From NCBI RefSeq assembly GCF_023016285.1, contig NZ_CP095413.1, forward strand, positions 5,470,501 to 5,534,500: a DNA stretch of 64,000 bases. Direction: 5' to 3'. The translations under genes and the position numbers were made by a program. The stretch comes from Muricauda sp. SCSIO 64092. Its GTDB lineage: Bacteria > Bacteroidota > Bacteroidia > Flavobacteriales > Flavobacteriaceae. This document shows, in pieces, positions 17,552 through 26,299 of this stretch. The notes under the pieces were generated by a model. That model was given only the letters and a program-made list of their open reading frames with translations, was not told the origin of the DNA and made no database searches. Each line of letters begins with the position of its first letter. Positions within the stretch are counted from its first letter, which is position 1.

Positions 17552-18691
17552 ATGAAACTCTTTAACTTATTGTTCTTTATATCCTTTTTAATTCTCGGAT
17601 GTAGTTCAGATAATGAAAGTGAAGAAGAAATTAACGCTATTGCTCTACCCAAGTTAACTACCACAGATATTTCAGAAATTAATCCAAAATCTGCTTTGTC
17701 TGGAGCAGATATCCAAGATAATGGTGGTGGAAACATTATTTCAAAAGGAATTTGTTGGAGCGTAGACGAAAACCCCACAATAGACGATTATAAAACAGAT
17801 GAAGGTATCGGAAATTCATCCTTTACAAGCGCACTCATTGAGTTACGGCCAAATACCCAATATTATGTTCGTGCTTATGCAACCAATGAAAGTGGAACAG
17901 CATATGGTAATGAAATAAGATTTAAAACTGATCATTTTATCTACGAAGGCCATGTGGCTTTGAAATCTCAAAGCGAAGTTGATGAATTTGGAGCATTGGG
18001 TTATACTATTATTAATGGTGCTTTAAATATAGGAGAGATTCAAGTTCAATCTGATATATCCTCTTTGACCAATCTCAAAGATTTAACCGTAATCGAAGAA
18101 GTATTGACAATTGAAGGAATACATTCTTTTGAAAGCTTATCTGGACTCCAAAATCTTAATCATTTAGGCGCAATGTATATCAGAGATACTAAAATCACCA
18201 ATCTTGATGAGTTAATAAATCTTACGGAACTGAATGGTGGTACTAGTGGGGGGGGTATTTCATTTTTAGGGGGTAATGAAAACCTTAGAGATATAGATGG
18301 TTTAAGAAACATAGAGAAAATAAACGGTTGGTTGGATATTAATAACAACCCATCATTAGAAAACATTGATGGTTTGATTAGCTTAAGGACTATTTCAAAT
18401 CTTACTATAGACAGAAATAACAAGATAACTAACCTTGATGCCTTAATAAATATAAATTCCACCCTCACTTTTCTTGAGATAGAACGCAATCAATCATTAG
18501 AAAACATAGACGGGTTAAGGAACGTAATGTCTATCAATTTTAGATTGATAATAGATGATAATCCGGTATTAAAAGATTTTTGTGCTTTATCATCGATAGC
18601 ATTAAATGAAGAAGAATTTAACTTTATCATTTCAAATAATCTTTACAACCCTACTAGAGAAGATATTAAAAATGGACAATGTAAATTGTAA
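17552..18691 (+). CDS. Surface lipoprotein with Fn3-like and leucine-rich/L-domain-like repeats
   Basis: 379 aa. The lipoprotein signal ends in LILGC (Cys17), followed by SSDNESEEE, an acidic stretch like the Bacteroidota lipoprotein export signal for surface display. Residues about 35-128 form a module typical of Bacteroidota surface proteins (GICWSVDENPTID, YYVRAYATNESGTAYGNEI). Residues 150-360 carry irregular leucine-rich repeats of the receptor-L-domain type (NLKDLTVIEEVLTIEGI, SLENIDGLRN). Base composition is clearly more AT-rich than neighbours, and it sits between comM relics and an IS, consistent with acquisition. Ligand unknown. Confidence 0.8.
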   Translation: MKLFNLLFFISFLILGCSSDNESEEEINAIALPKLTTTDISEINPKSALSGADIQDNGGGNIISKGICWSVDENPTIDDYKTDEGIGNSSFTSALIELRPNTQYYVRAYATNESGTAYGNEIRFKTDHFIYEGHVALKSQSEVDEFGALGYTIINGALNIGEIQVQSDISSLTNLKDLTVIEEVLTIEGIHSFESLSGLQNLNHLGAMYIRDTKITNLDELINLTELNGGTSGGGISFLGGNENLRDIDGLRNIEKINGWLDINNNPSLENIDGLISLRTISNLTIDRNNKITNLDALININSTLTFLEIERNQSLENIDGLRNVMSINFRLIIDDNPVLKDFCALSSIALNEEEFNFIISNNLYNPTREDIKNGQCKL

Positions 18692-18813
18692 TATTTAGTA
18701 ACTATCAGCCAAATATGCAATCTATTTATTGACTGTTTTAGGTATTTAGGGATATTCAGGAGTAATATAACCTATTGATTTTCATTGGAATAATCCGTAC
18801 CTTGAAGTAACAT

Positions 18814-18863
18814 AAAACCCCGAGAATGGGCCATAATGCCCAAAAACGGGGTTTTCTTTTTTC
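18814..18863 (+). terminator. Terminator-like hairpin upstream of the transposase start
   Basis: AAAACCCCG (18814-18822) pairs with CGGGGTTTT (18847-18855), with an inner GGGC/GCCC pairing, followed by CTTTTTTC. It lies inside the IS, about 15 nt before the transposase ATG. It would block transcripts entering from outside, or hide the start region in read-through RNA. Confidence 0.6.
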
Positions 18864-18870
18864 TCTAGGT

Positions 18871-20226
18871 ATGAAGATACGTCGATTATCCGAGTTTCAG
18901 GGCCGTTTTGTCTATCCAAATTTTGACACCGACCATGAACTGTTGATGGAATCCTTTTTGGATACCCGTTTGGGCGTTATTTACCAGGCGGTCCCATGGA
19001 TGGAACTTGTATCCGTCTTTGGTCTCAGGGAACCAAGAAAAGGCCCCCGTCCGATGTTCTCCCCACGCGGGAAGATTGCACTGATGTTCCTAAAGCACTA
19101 TGCCGGCTGTTCTGACAGAAAGCTTATCGAGCACCTGAACTCCAATGTCCACTATCAGATATTCTGTGACATTGTGGTCCCTGTGGGCCCTCCCATCACA
19201 AACTACAAGATCGTGAGCGATATCCGTTGCGAGCTTGCGGACAGGCTCAATACCGGAAAGGTGCAGCAGGTGCTTGCGGACAAATGGGTGCCCTACATGT
19301 CCGACCTTGGCAGTATCTGCATGGACGCCACCTGTTACGAGAGCGACATGCGCCATCCCACCGACATCAAGCTGCTCTGGGAGGCCGTGGAGTGGAACCA
19401 CCGCCTGCTCAGGGAACACTGCAAGGTGTTGGGACTGCCGCTTCCCCGCACCAAGTTCAACAAGTGGGCAGGGCGGTACAGTGGCCACAGCAAGTCCAGA
19501 AGGCCGTCAAAGAAACAGAGAAGGGGCATGACAAGGGGACTGCTCAGGTTGTTGGACAAGCTCCATCCCATATTGTCGGAGCTCGAAAAAGAGCATGCCA
19601 TCTCTTATGGCTCCGACCGTTCCAAGCGGCGAAGGGCAACGGCAACCATACTACGGCAACAGGCACAACAGTTTCACAAGGGGACCAAGCCCACGGGGCG
19701 AATCGTCAGTCTTGACAGGCCCTACATCCGTCCCATCAAAAGGGGAAAGGAGGTCAGGGCCACCGAGTTCGGGGCAAAGGTCAACAAGCTACAGGTGGAC
19801 GGTATCAGTTTCATCGAGCATCTGTCCTTCGACAACTTCAACGAGGGCACACGCCTCAAGCGGACCGTATGGCTCGCCCAACCCCTCTTCAGGACCAAGA
19901 CAAAAATGTTGGGCGCAGATGCCATATACGCCACCAATGCCAATCGGAACTTCGTCACCGCCAACGGTATCAAGACCGACTTCAAGAGAAAGGGCAAGAA
20001 GACCGGGCACCACGAACATTTTGGGATACTGGCCAAAATGATAACAAAAGAGAGGGCGACACGTTTGGAGGGAAGCTTCGGGACGGACAAGGAACACTTT
20101 CTCCTGAAAAAGATCAAGGCCCGTACCGAAAAGACCGAGATGCTCTGGATATTTTTTGGAATCCATACATCAAATGCCCTCAAAATTGGACAGCGAATCC
20201 AAAACCAAACCCAAAAAGCGGCCTGA
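18871..20226 (+). CDS. DDE transposase (IS5/ISNCY-like)
   Basis: About 451 aa. An N-terminal DUF772-like segment (FSPRGKIALMFLKHYAGCSD) is followed by a DDE catalytic core. The first Asp is probably in CMDATCYESDM, a central insert is rich in basic residues (SKSRRPSKKQRRGMTRG), the second Asp is in MLGADAIYATN, and the Glu region is ATRLEGSFGTDKEHF. The ATG at 18871 (MKIRRLSEF) is chosen because the 15 upstream residues would be translated from the hairpin. Intact, so potentially active. Exact IS family is uncertain. Confidence 0.88.
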   Translation: MKIRRLSEFQGRFVYPNFDTDHELLMESFLDTRLGVIYQAVPWMELVSVFGLREPRKGPRPMFSPRGKIALMFLKHYAGCSDRKLIEHLNSNVHYQIFCDIVVPVGPPITNYKIVSDIRCELADRLNTGKVQQVLADKWVPYMSDLGSICMDATCYESDMRHPTDIKLLWEAVEWNHRLLREHCKVLGLPLPRTKFNKWAGRYSGHSKSRRPSKKQRRGMTRGLLRLLDKLHPILSELEKEHAISYGSDRSKRRRATATILRQQAQQFHKGTKPTGRIVSLDRPYIRPIKRGKEVRATEFGAKVNKLQVDGISFIEHLSFDNFNEGTRLKRTVWLAQPLFRTKTKMLGADAIYATNANRNFVTANGIKTDFKRKGKKTGHHEHFGILAKMITKERATRLEGSFGTDKEHFLLKKIKARTEKTEMLWIFFGIHTSNALKIGQRIQNQTQKAA

Positions 20227-20328
20227 TAATCCATCTTAAATCAAAAAATCAAACCCTAGGTGGGAAAGGTATGCTTATTCCTGAATGTCCCTATTTAATA
20301 TCTAATAAAAAGGAGGCGCCCGCTACCC

Positions 20329-20343
20329 CCAGTTTGTAACTGG
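20329..20343. repeat. Small palindrome downstream of comM
   Basis: CCAGTTTGTAACTGG is a perfect 6-3-6 inverted repeat, extended by CC/GG after one mismatch, 18 nt past the comM stop. On the comM strand it is followed about 20 nt later by TTTTTA. It may be a weak comM terminator. Confidence 0.3.
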
Positions 20344-20360
20344 TGGTTATACCATGAATA

Positions 20361-21896
20361 TCACCCCAACCATCCTTCCCGATCCAAACTGCGGTACTGA
20401 ATGGCTTCTGAAATATGGTCCCCGGTAATGGCCTTTGCATTTTCCAGATCGGCTATGGTCCTGGCAACTTTCAGTATTCTGTCGTACGCGCGTGCAGACA
20501 GGTTTAGCCGCTCCATGGCGTTTTTGAGAAGTTGTAATGAGGCTTCATCTAATTTACAATACTCCCGAATCTGCTTGGTGTTCATTTGTGCATTGTAGTG
20601 TACCTTTTCCAGGTCCTTAAAACGTTCGGTCTGCAGTTCACGGGCTTGGGTGACCCGCTTTCTGATATCAACACTACTTTCCCCCTTTCTGTCATCGGAC
20701 AATTTTTCAAAAGGTACCGGTGTCACCTCAATATGGATATCGATCCTGTCCAATAAGGGTCCGGAAATCTTTCCCAGATAGCGTTGCATCTCTGCCTGGG
20801 AAGAGGTTACCGGGGCATCGGGGTCATTAAAATATCCCCCTGGACTGGGATTCATACTGGCAACCAACATAAAGCTGCTGGGGTAGGTCACCGTAAACTT
20901 TGCCCTTGAGATAGTCACCTCCCGATCTTCCAGGGGTTGTCGCATTACCTCAAGAACGGTGCGCTTAAATTCGGGTAATTCATCCAAAAACAGGACCCCA
21001 TTGTGTGCCAATGAGATTTCCCCGGGCTGTGGATAGCTCCCCCCTCCAACCAAAGCCACATCGGAAATGGTGTGATGGGGCGAACGGAAGGGCCGTTGAC
21101 TCATCAATCCCATGTCCTTTATCTTACCCACCACACTATGGATTTTAGTGGTTTCCAAAGCCTCATGAAGTGTCATTGGGGGCAAAATTGAGGGCAACCG
21201 CTTTGCCAGCATGGTCTTTCCTGCTCCCGGTGGACCGATCAAAATGATGTTATGGCCCCCTGCCGCTGCAATTTCCATGCAACGTTTGATGCTTTCCTGA
21301 CCTCTCACATCGGAGAAATCAAATTCAGGGAAGTCCAATTTGTTATAAAACTCCTCCCTGGTATCAATGATCGTTGGTTCCAATGGCTTCCCAACATCAA
21401 AAAAATCAATGACTTCCTGGATACACTCCACACCGTATACTTCCAACTTTCCGACTATGGCCGCTTCTTTGGCATTTTCCTTGGGGAGGATAAATCCCTT
21501 ATACCCTTCTTCCTGTGCCTTTATCGCAATGGGAAGGGCCCCTTTAATGGGCTGAACGGCGCCATCCAGGGACAGTTCACCCATGATAAGGTAGTCTTCA
21601 ATATCGGGCGACTTAATTTGACCAGAGGCTGCCAGAATTCCCAATGCCAAGGTCAAATCATAGGCAGAACCTTCCTTTCTCAAATCGGCGGGCGCCATAT
21701 TGATGGTTATTTTCTTCCCTGGGATTTTGTAACCATTGTTTTTGAGTGCTGCCGCTATCCTATAATTGCTTTCCTTAATGGCATTGTCCGGTAATCCAAC
21801 AAGGTGATAGCCTATACCGTTATCCACATTCACTTCAACGGTGATCGTAGTGGCCTCCACCCCAAAGACGGCACTTCCAAAAACTTTAGTGAGCAT
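20361..21896 (-). CDS. comM: YifB/ComM Mg-chelatase-like AAA+ ATPase
   Basis: 511 aa, normal length. The N-terminal Lon-like ChlI domain (VEATTITVEVNVDNGIGYHL) is followed by an AAA+ core with Walker A GPPGAGKTMLAKR, Walker B FLDELPEF and sensor VASMNPSPGG, and a C-terminal helical Mg-chelatase domain. In naturally transformable bacteria ComM is a branch-migration helicase acting on integrating DNA. The gene is 2 nt from the penicillin-acylase gene upstream. Its 3' end recurs as relics at 15.4 and 17.2 kb, and an IS sits just downstream. Confidence 0.93.
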   Translation of the reverse strand: MLTKVFGSAVFGVEATTITVEVNVDNGIGYHLVGLPDNAIKESNYRIAAALKNNGYKIPGKKITINMAPADLRKEGSAYDLTLALGILAASGQIKSPDIEDYLIMGELSLDGAVQPIKGALPIAIKAQEEGYKGFILPKENAKEAAIVGKLEVYGVECIQEVIDFFDVGKPLEPTIIDTREEFYNKLDFPEFDFSDVRGQESIKRCMEIAAAGGHNIILIGPPGAGKTMLAKRLPSILPPMTLHEALETTKIHSVVGKIKDMGLMSQRPFRSPHHTISDVALVGGGSYPQPGEISLAHNGVLFLDELPEFKRTVLEVMRQPLEDREVTISRAKFTVTYPSSFMLVASMNPSPGGYFNDPDAPVTSSQAEMQRYLGKISGPLLDRIDIHIEVTPVPFEKLSDDRKGESSVDIRKRVTQARELQTERFKDLEKVHYNAQMNTKQIREYCKLDEASLQLLKNAMERLNLSARAYDRILKVARTIADLENAKAITGDHISEAIQYRSLDREGWLG

Positions 21897-21898
21897 GC

Positions 21899-24295
21899 TT
21901 ACTTTTTGGGGCTAAAAATTAATAAATGTGGTGAAGTTGATTTGATTTCCTCCTCGTTCATCATCATCTTTCGGAACTCCCCATTGACAAACATTTCCGC
22001 CTGATCTTTGTAATGCTTGCTCAGGGGATTGCCAGACTGCCCTGTTGGCAATATGCTGATACTGTTTTCAATATCCGAAAAGTCCACAATCCTCCGGGTA
22101 GAAGGAATACTGGAAACCTTGTAGCGTCCATCCGCCATGGTCCTAAAACCCTGATTGTTCAAGGTGCCCGAAGTACCCGAGGATGGAAACGGCCCTACGG
22201 TAAAATACTTTTTCAGGGAAGCGACCCTGCCCATGGGATGGTCATGTTCCAAATAATGGGCCTTATCCCAGGTCCAATTGGTATGGTCCCCACCCAGTTC
22301 CTTGGTCAATTGCTCCCATGTATCCTTGAAAGAACGGGTGACGATCTGGGTTCGATTTTCCTTAATGTCCTTAGTAGTGACATCATCCCACCAAATGGAC
22401 TCGGGGTTATCGAACACTTTTCTCAGCTTCAATTGTACCGTATAGGAAAGATATTCCTCCTTTGAGGAAAACTCATCCGCAAAAATATTCCTATGCAGGT
22501 TTTGCCCCATTTTCTCAAAAAACAATCCCCCAACACTTTTTAGGTCAAAACTCCCATCCCAAGCCTTTAACACATCCAAATATGCCAGTTGTTCCGTGGA
22601 CAGCCCCTCTATTTCCATATCCTTCAGAAAACTCGCAATCCTATCCGTTGCCGTTCGTAAGGTAATGTCATTGACCATTCGTTTCATATCGTCCATGGTC
22701 CATCCTTCTTTTTTGGCTTCCATCAAGTCTATTATTCGTCCCGCACGTCTGCTGGAATTTGCAAAATAGCCCGGGACGTACATTCCCGCCGTGGAATCCG
22801 GTTGATTGTTTGCGGAATACACATAAGATGCCGGTGGATTGATCGATTTTGGATTATGCCCAAAACTTAAATAGGTAACGGGCTCATTGTCTCCGTTAGC
22901 ACCATCCAAAATAAACTTGGTGCTTGTACTATCCGGCATTTGGTACAGTTTTGCCGTTCCCCACCACGCGATATTACCCTCTGCATCTCCGTACATCACA
23001 TTGAGCCCAGGTGCATGGATATTGGGCAGGAACTTACTGAATTCCTGCATATCCGAAGCGTGGTTTAACCCATAGAGGCCTTGGACCAACCTATTTTCGA
23101 ATTGGGTAAACAACCAGTACATACTTACCAAACGTTCCCCTTCCACTCGGGTCCTATTGGCATGATTGGCATTCACAATTGGCCCGTGATGCGTTTTTCG
23201 ATATTGAAAATCGATTGCTCCCACATCCTTTACCTGAATTGTTTTGTTCACATATTCAAACTTCCTCCATTCGTCTTTGAAACGATACAGGGTGGTGTCA
23301 TTTGGATGTTGTTCTTCATAGTAAAAATTGGTATCGTCATTGGCCAACATGGTAAAACCATGGACCATCTTACGGTCATGGGACAGCAACGGAAAAGGGA
23401 CCCCCGCCAAATAATAACCGTATTTCTCATAATTTGGGGTCACCAAATGGGCTTCATACCAAACTGAAGGTTGCGCCTGGGCAATATGTGGGTCATTTTC
23501 AAACAACACTTTGCCCGTAGCTGTTTTTTCAGGCGCCAACACCCAACTATTGCTGCCATAAATTTCTGGGATGGGCAGGTTATCAAGGGCACTCGCAATT
23601 CGCCTTTGGATAGCTTCAAGTGCAACAACCGAAGAATCCCTATATACCGGAATTTTGATTTCCTTGGAGGGGTCATTCGCAAAAAGCTCATTCGTATAAG
23701 ACGAATCCAATACCTTGAGCAAGTTGGTGTTCACGATGTCCCTTGCCCCTTTATTGAAGGTAAAACCCATATAGGCCACAGCGTTGTAGACATCTTTCAA
23801 TACAAATTTTTGCTTCTCGAGTCCCGTTAAATAGAATTCAATCGGTGTTGGGCCATCTTCGATAAATTGATTGATTCCATCCAAATACGCATTGGCCAAG
23901 ATCGCACTGGGGTGGTTGCTGTCCAAATTTGCCAAGGCTTCTTCATTGTGGTCATCGATTCCCAGGGAAAGAAAAAACTTATCCGTTTCCAGTGTTATCT
24001 CGCCAAAAACTTCGGATAGCCTTCCCGATCCTGCCCTTCGCAATAGCTCCATTTGCCAAAGTCTGTCCTGGGCATGGACATAACCCAGGGCACGCATGGC
24101 ATCTTCCTCGTTGGCCGCATAAATATGCGGAATACCGTAGGAGTCAAAATACACTTGAACGGTATCGGAAATGGCAACCATCTCCTTTTCCCCTTCATAA
24201 GTGGGGGTTAGGCTGTTCAGAAAAATAAATGCTGCAAAAACTACCAGCGTAATTAGCCCCAGCAGGACTAATAGCACTCTCTTCAGTTTATTCAT
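21899..24295 (-). CDS. Penicillin acylase family Ntn-hydrolase
   Basis: 798 aa. An N-terminal hydrophobic segment (residues 5-28) exports or anchors it. The alpha-chain region has DSYGIPHIYAANEEDAMRAL and AQDRLWQMELLRR. The autocatalytic cleavage site is G248-S249 in YGSNSWVLAPEK, so Ser249 would be the N-terminal nucleophile of the beta chain. FENDPHIAQAQPSVWYE and GTSGTLNNQGFR are family motifs. Relatives hydrolyse penicillin G, cephalosporin side chains or acyl-homoserine lactones; which applies here cannot be told. It is followed by comM with a 2-nt gap. Confidence 0.92.
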   Translation of the reverse strand: MNKLKRVLLVLLGLITLVVFAAFIFLNSLTPTYEGEKEMVAISDTVQVYFDSYGIPHIYAANEEDAMRALGYVHAQDRLWQMELLRRAGSGRLSEVFGEITLETDKFFLSLGIDDHNEEALANLDSNHPSAILANAYLDGINQFIEDGPTPIEFYLTGLEKQKFVLKDVYNAVAYMGFTFNKGARDIVNTNLLKVLDSSYTNELFANDPSKEIKIPVYRDSSVVALEAIQRRIASALDNLPIPEIYGSNSWVLAPEKTATGKVLFENDPHIAQAQPSVWYEAHLVTPNYEKYGYYLAGVPFPLLSHDRKMVHGFTMLANDDTNFYYEEQHPNDTTLYRFKDEWRKFEYVNKTIQVKDVGAIDFQYRKTHHGPIVNANHANRTRVEGERLVSMYWLFTQFENRLVQGLYGLNHASDMQEFSKFLPNIHAPGLNVMYGDAEGNIAWWGTAKLYQMPDSTSTKFILDGANGDNEPVTYLSFGHNPKSINPPASYVYSANNQPDSTAGMYVPGYFANSSRRAGRIIDLMEAKKEGWTMDDMKRMVNDITLRTATDRIASFLKDMEIEGLSTEQLAYLDVLKAWDGSFDLKSVGGLFFEKMGQNLHRNIFADEFSSKEEYLSYTVQLKLRKVFDNPESIWWDDVTTKDIKENRTQIVTRSFKDTWEQLTKELGGDHTNWTWDKAHYLEHDHPMGRVASLKKYFTVGPFPSSGTSGTLNNQGFRTMADGRYKVSSIPSTRRIVDFSDIENSISILPTGQSGNPLSKHYKDQAEMFVNGEFRKMMMNEEEIKSTSPHLLIFSPKK

Positions 24296-24325
24296 GGTGG
24301 GGTATTTTAGTTGCTAACTAAAATA

Positions 24326-26299
24326 CTAATTCATGGACAATTGGTATTGATTTAATCCGAATTTTAGCCATTCTTCGTAAGTATCCGTATCCACATACTG
24401 CACGGCGGTGTTCAAAACTTCCAATTCTGGAGAAAGCAGTACGTAATAGGGTTGGGAGGCCGAATTGAAATTGATGGTCTGAAAAGTACCCCATTTTTGC
24501 CCAATTGTTTTAATGGTCTTGATACGACCGGATTCATATTGGAAATCAAATTGCTGTGATTCCGGAAGCTCTTTTCGATCGTCCACATAAAGCGAAATCA
24601 AGACATAATCATCCCTGAGCATCGGATAAATCTTGGGGTCACTCCATACATTTTCCTCCATCCTCCTACAGTTCACACAACCCCAACCCGTGAAATCCAA
24701 TAATATGGGTTTGTTCATTTCCCGGGCGGCGGCCACACCTTCTTCAAAAACCTTGTAACAGTCCAATCCCAATGGACAGTCACTCTGTTTTTCTGAAATG
24801 GAATAAAAATCGGGGGGTGGAAAACCACTCAAGGGTTTAAGATGGGTAATGTTCGTCAATCCCAGGACGAGATATACCGCAAACGCCAGACTGAACACCC
24901 CGGTCGCTTTTCTCCCCAGGGATGGTTTTTGCTTTTGCCCATCATGTGGAAAACGAAAGATTCCAAAAAGGTAAAGTGCCAATAACAGAAAAATAACAAT
25001 CCAAATACCCAAGAAAATCTCACGTTTAAAAATGCCCCAATTCCCCACCAAATCCGCATTGGATAGGAACTTAAAGGCCATGGCAAGCTCAAGGAAGCCC
25101 AATACCACTTTTACCGTAGTCATCCAACCACCGGATTTGGGCAATGAATTCAACCACGTTGGAAAGAGGGCAAATAAGGCAAAAGGAAGGGCCAATGCCA
25201 ACCCGAACCCAGTCATTCCAATGGTAAGATTGGTAGCCACACTGCCCTGCGCCAATGTTGTACTTCCCAAGAGTCCTCCCAAAATAGGTCCGGTACAGGA
25301 AAAGGAGACTATGGCCAGGGTAAGCGCCATAAAAAAGATTCCCAAACCACCACCAACCTTGTTGGAAGCCCTATCCAATTTATTGGCCCAGGAATTGGGT
25401 AAGGTAAGTTCATAATATCCAAAAAATGAAAATGCAAAAAAGACGAAAATGGCAAAGAAAAACACGTTCAACCATACATTTGTTGCAATGGTATTCAGTA
25501 TTTGGGAATCGACGGAATCAAATAGGTGAAAGGGAAGACTCAATAAAAAGTAAATCAGGACAATAAAAAACCCATAGAGCAAGGCGCTTTTTATTCCTTT
25601 GGAACGATTTCCGGAGTGCTTGGTAAAGAAGGACACCGTTAAAGGGATCAACGGGAAAACGCAGGGCGTAAGCAACGCAATGAATCCGCCCAAAAAGCCC
25701 AATCCAAAAAGCATCCAAAAGTTGGTTGAGGCAGATTTTTGATGTATTGAACCTTCCTCCAATTTGGATTTTTGCTTTAAATCCAACTTTAGGGCATTGG
25801 TCATTGCCAAACTGCGTTCGTCAAGTGTGCGATTTTCCACAACCACTTCCCCTCCACTCAGCGAAATGGTAAAAACCTCCTCTTTTAGAACACAAACTTC
25901 CTTACAAATCTGGTAATAAAGAATGACTTCAACCTGTTTTATATCCGTATTGAGAAGTCCAATCTTCTGTTTAAAAAGTGCTTTTTCCTTAAAGAAGGTT
26001 TCTTCAACATCAAAGACCTCCGTATATTTTTTATAGGTTTTCCCTTCCTCGGTAGGGCCAAGGAGCTCGTAGTCCGTACCGGCTCCCACAAATTCAAATT
26101 CACTGGGCATTGACCCTCCTTCCGCGGTGTACAGGGAGTAGATAAACCAGTCCTGGTAAATGTCCGCCTTAAAAATCAATTCATACCCATCCTCGATTTC
26201 GACCACTTCGTGGCTCCAAACTGCCGGGTTATCATCGGATTGGGCATATCCAAAAATGGACGGCAAAAGTGTTGCCAATAAAAGAACTGTATATTTCAT
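24326..26299 (-). CDS. dsbD: DsbD-like thiol:disulfide reductase
   Basis: About 657 aa in three parts. A signal peptide precedes a periplasmic DsbD-alpha-like immunoglobulin domain (to about residue 180, with the Cys pair in YYQICKEVCVL). Next comes a CcdA-type membrane domain with about eight helices carrying conserved Cys in LTPCVFPL and FSCTGPILGG. A C-terminal thioredoxin-like domain has the CxxC of GWGCVNCRRME. It transfers electrons from cytoplasmic thioredoxin to periplasmic thiols. The ATG at 26299 overlaps the tilS stop by 4 nt (ATGA), implying coupling. Confidence 0.93.
   Translation of the reverse strand: MKYTVLLLATLLPSIFGYAQSDDNPAVWSHEVVEIEDGYELIFKADIYQDWFIYSLYTAEGGSMPSEFEFVGAGTDYELLGPTEEGKTYKKYTEVFDVEETFFKEKALFKQKIGLLNTDIKQVEVILYYQICKEVCVLKEEVFTISLSGGEVVVENRTLDERSLAMTNALKLDLKQKSKLEEGSIHQKSASTNFWMLFGLGFLGGFIALLTPCVFPLIPLTVSFFTKHSGNRSKGIKSALLYGFFIVLIYFLLSLPFHLFDSVDSQILNTIATNVWLNVFFFAIFVFFAFSFFGYYELTLPNSWANKLDRASNKVGGGLGIFFMALTLAIVSFSCTGPILGGLLGSTTLAQGSVATNLTIGMTGFGLALALPFALFALFPTWLNSLPKSGGWMTTVKVVLGFLELAMAFKFLSNADLVGNWGIFKREIFLGIWIVIFLLLALYLFGIFRFPHDGQKQKPSLGRKATGVFSLAFAVYLVLGLTNITHLKPLSGFPPPDFYSISEKQSDCPLGLDCYKVFEEGVAAAREMNKPILLDFTGWGCVNCRRMEENVWSDPKIYPMLRDDYVLISLYVDDRKELPESQQFDFQYESGRIKTIKTIGQKWGTFQTINFNSASQPYYVLLSPELEVLNTAVQYVDTDTYEEWLKFGLNQYQLSMN

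Larger units (their letters stand above)
18748..20292 (+). mobile_element. Complete insertion sequence, about 1545 bp
   Basis: Imperfect terminal inverted repeats of about 26 bp lie at 18748-18773 and 20267-20292, both starting AGGGA and sharing ATTCAGGA. Both ends are flanked by ATTT (18744-18747 and 20293-20296), a candidate 4-bp target duplication. It contains one full-length transposase gene. Its GC content is higher than the surrounding DNA, suggesting fairly recent arrival. It landed just downstream of the intact comM gene (stop at 20361). Confidence 0.8.
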
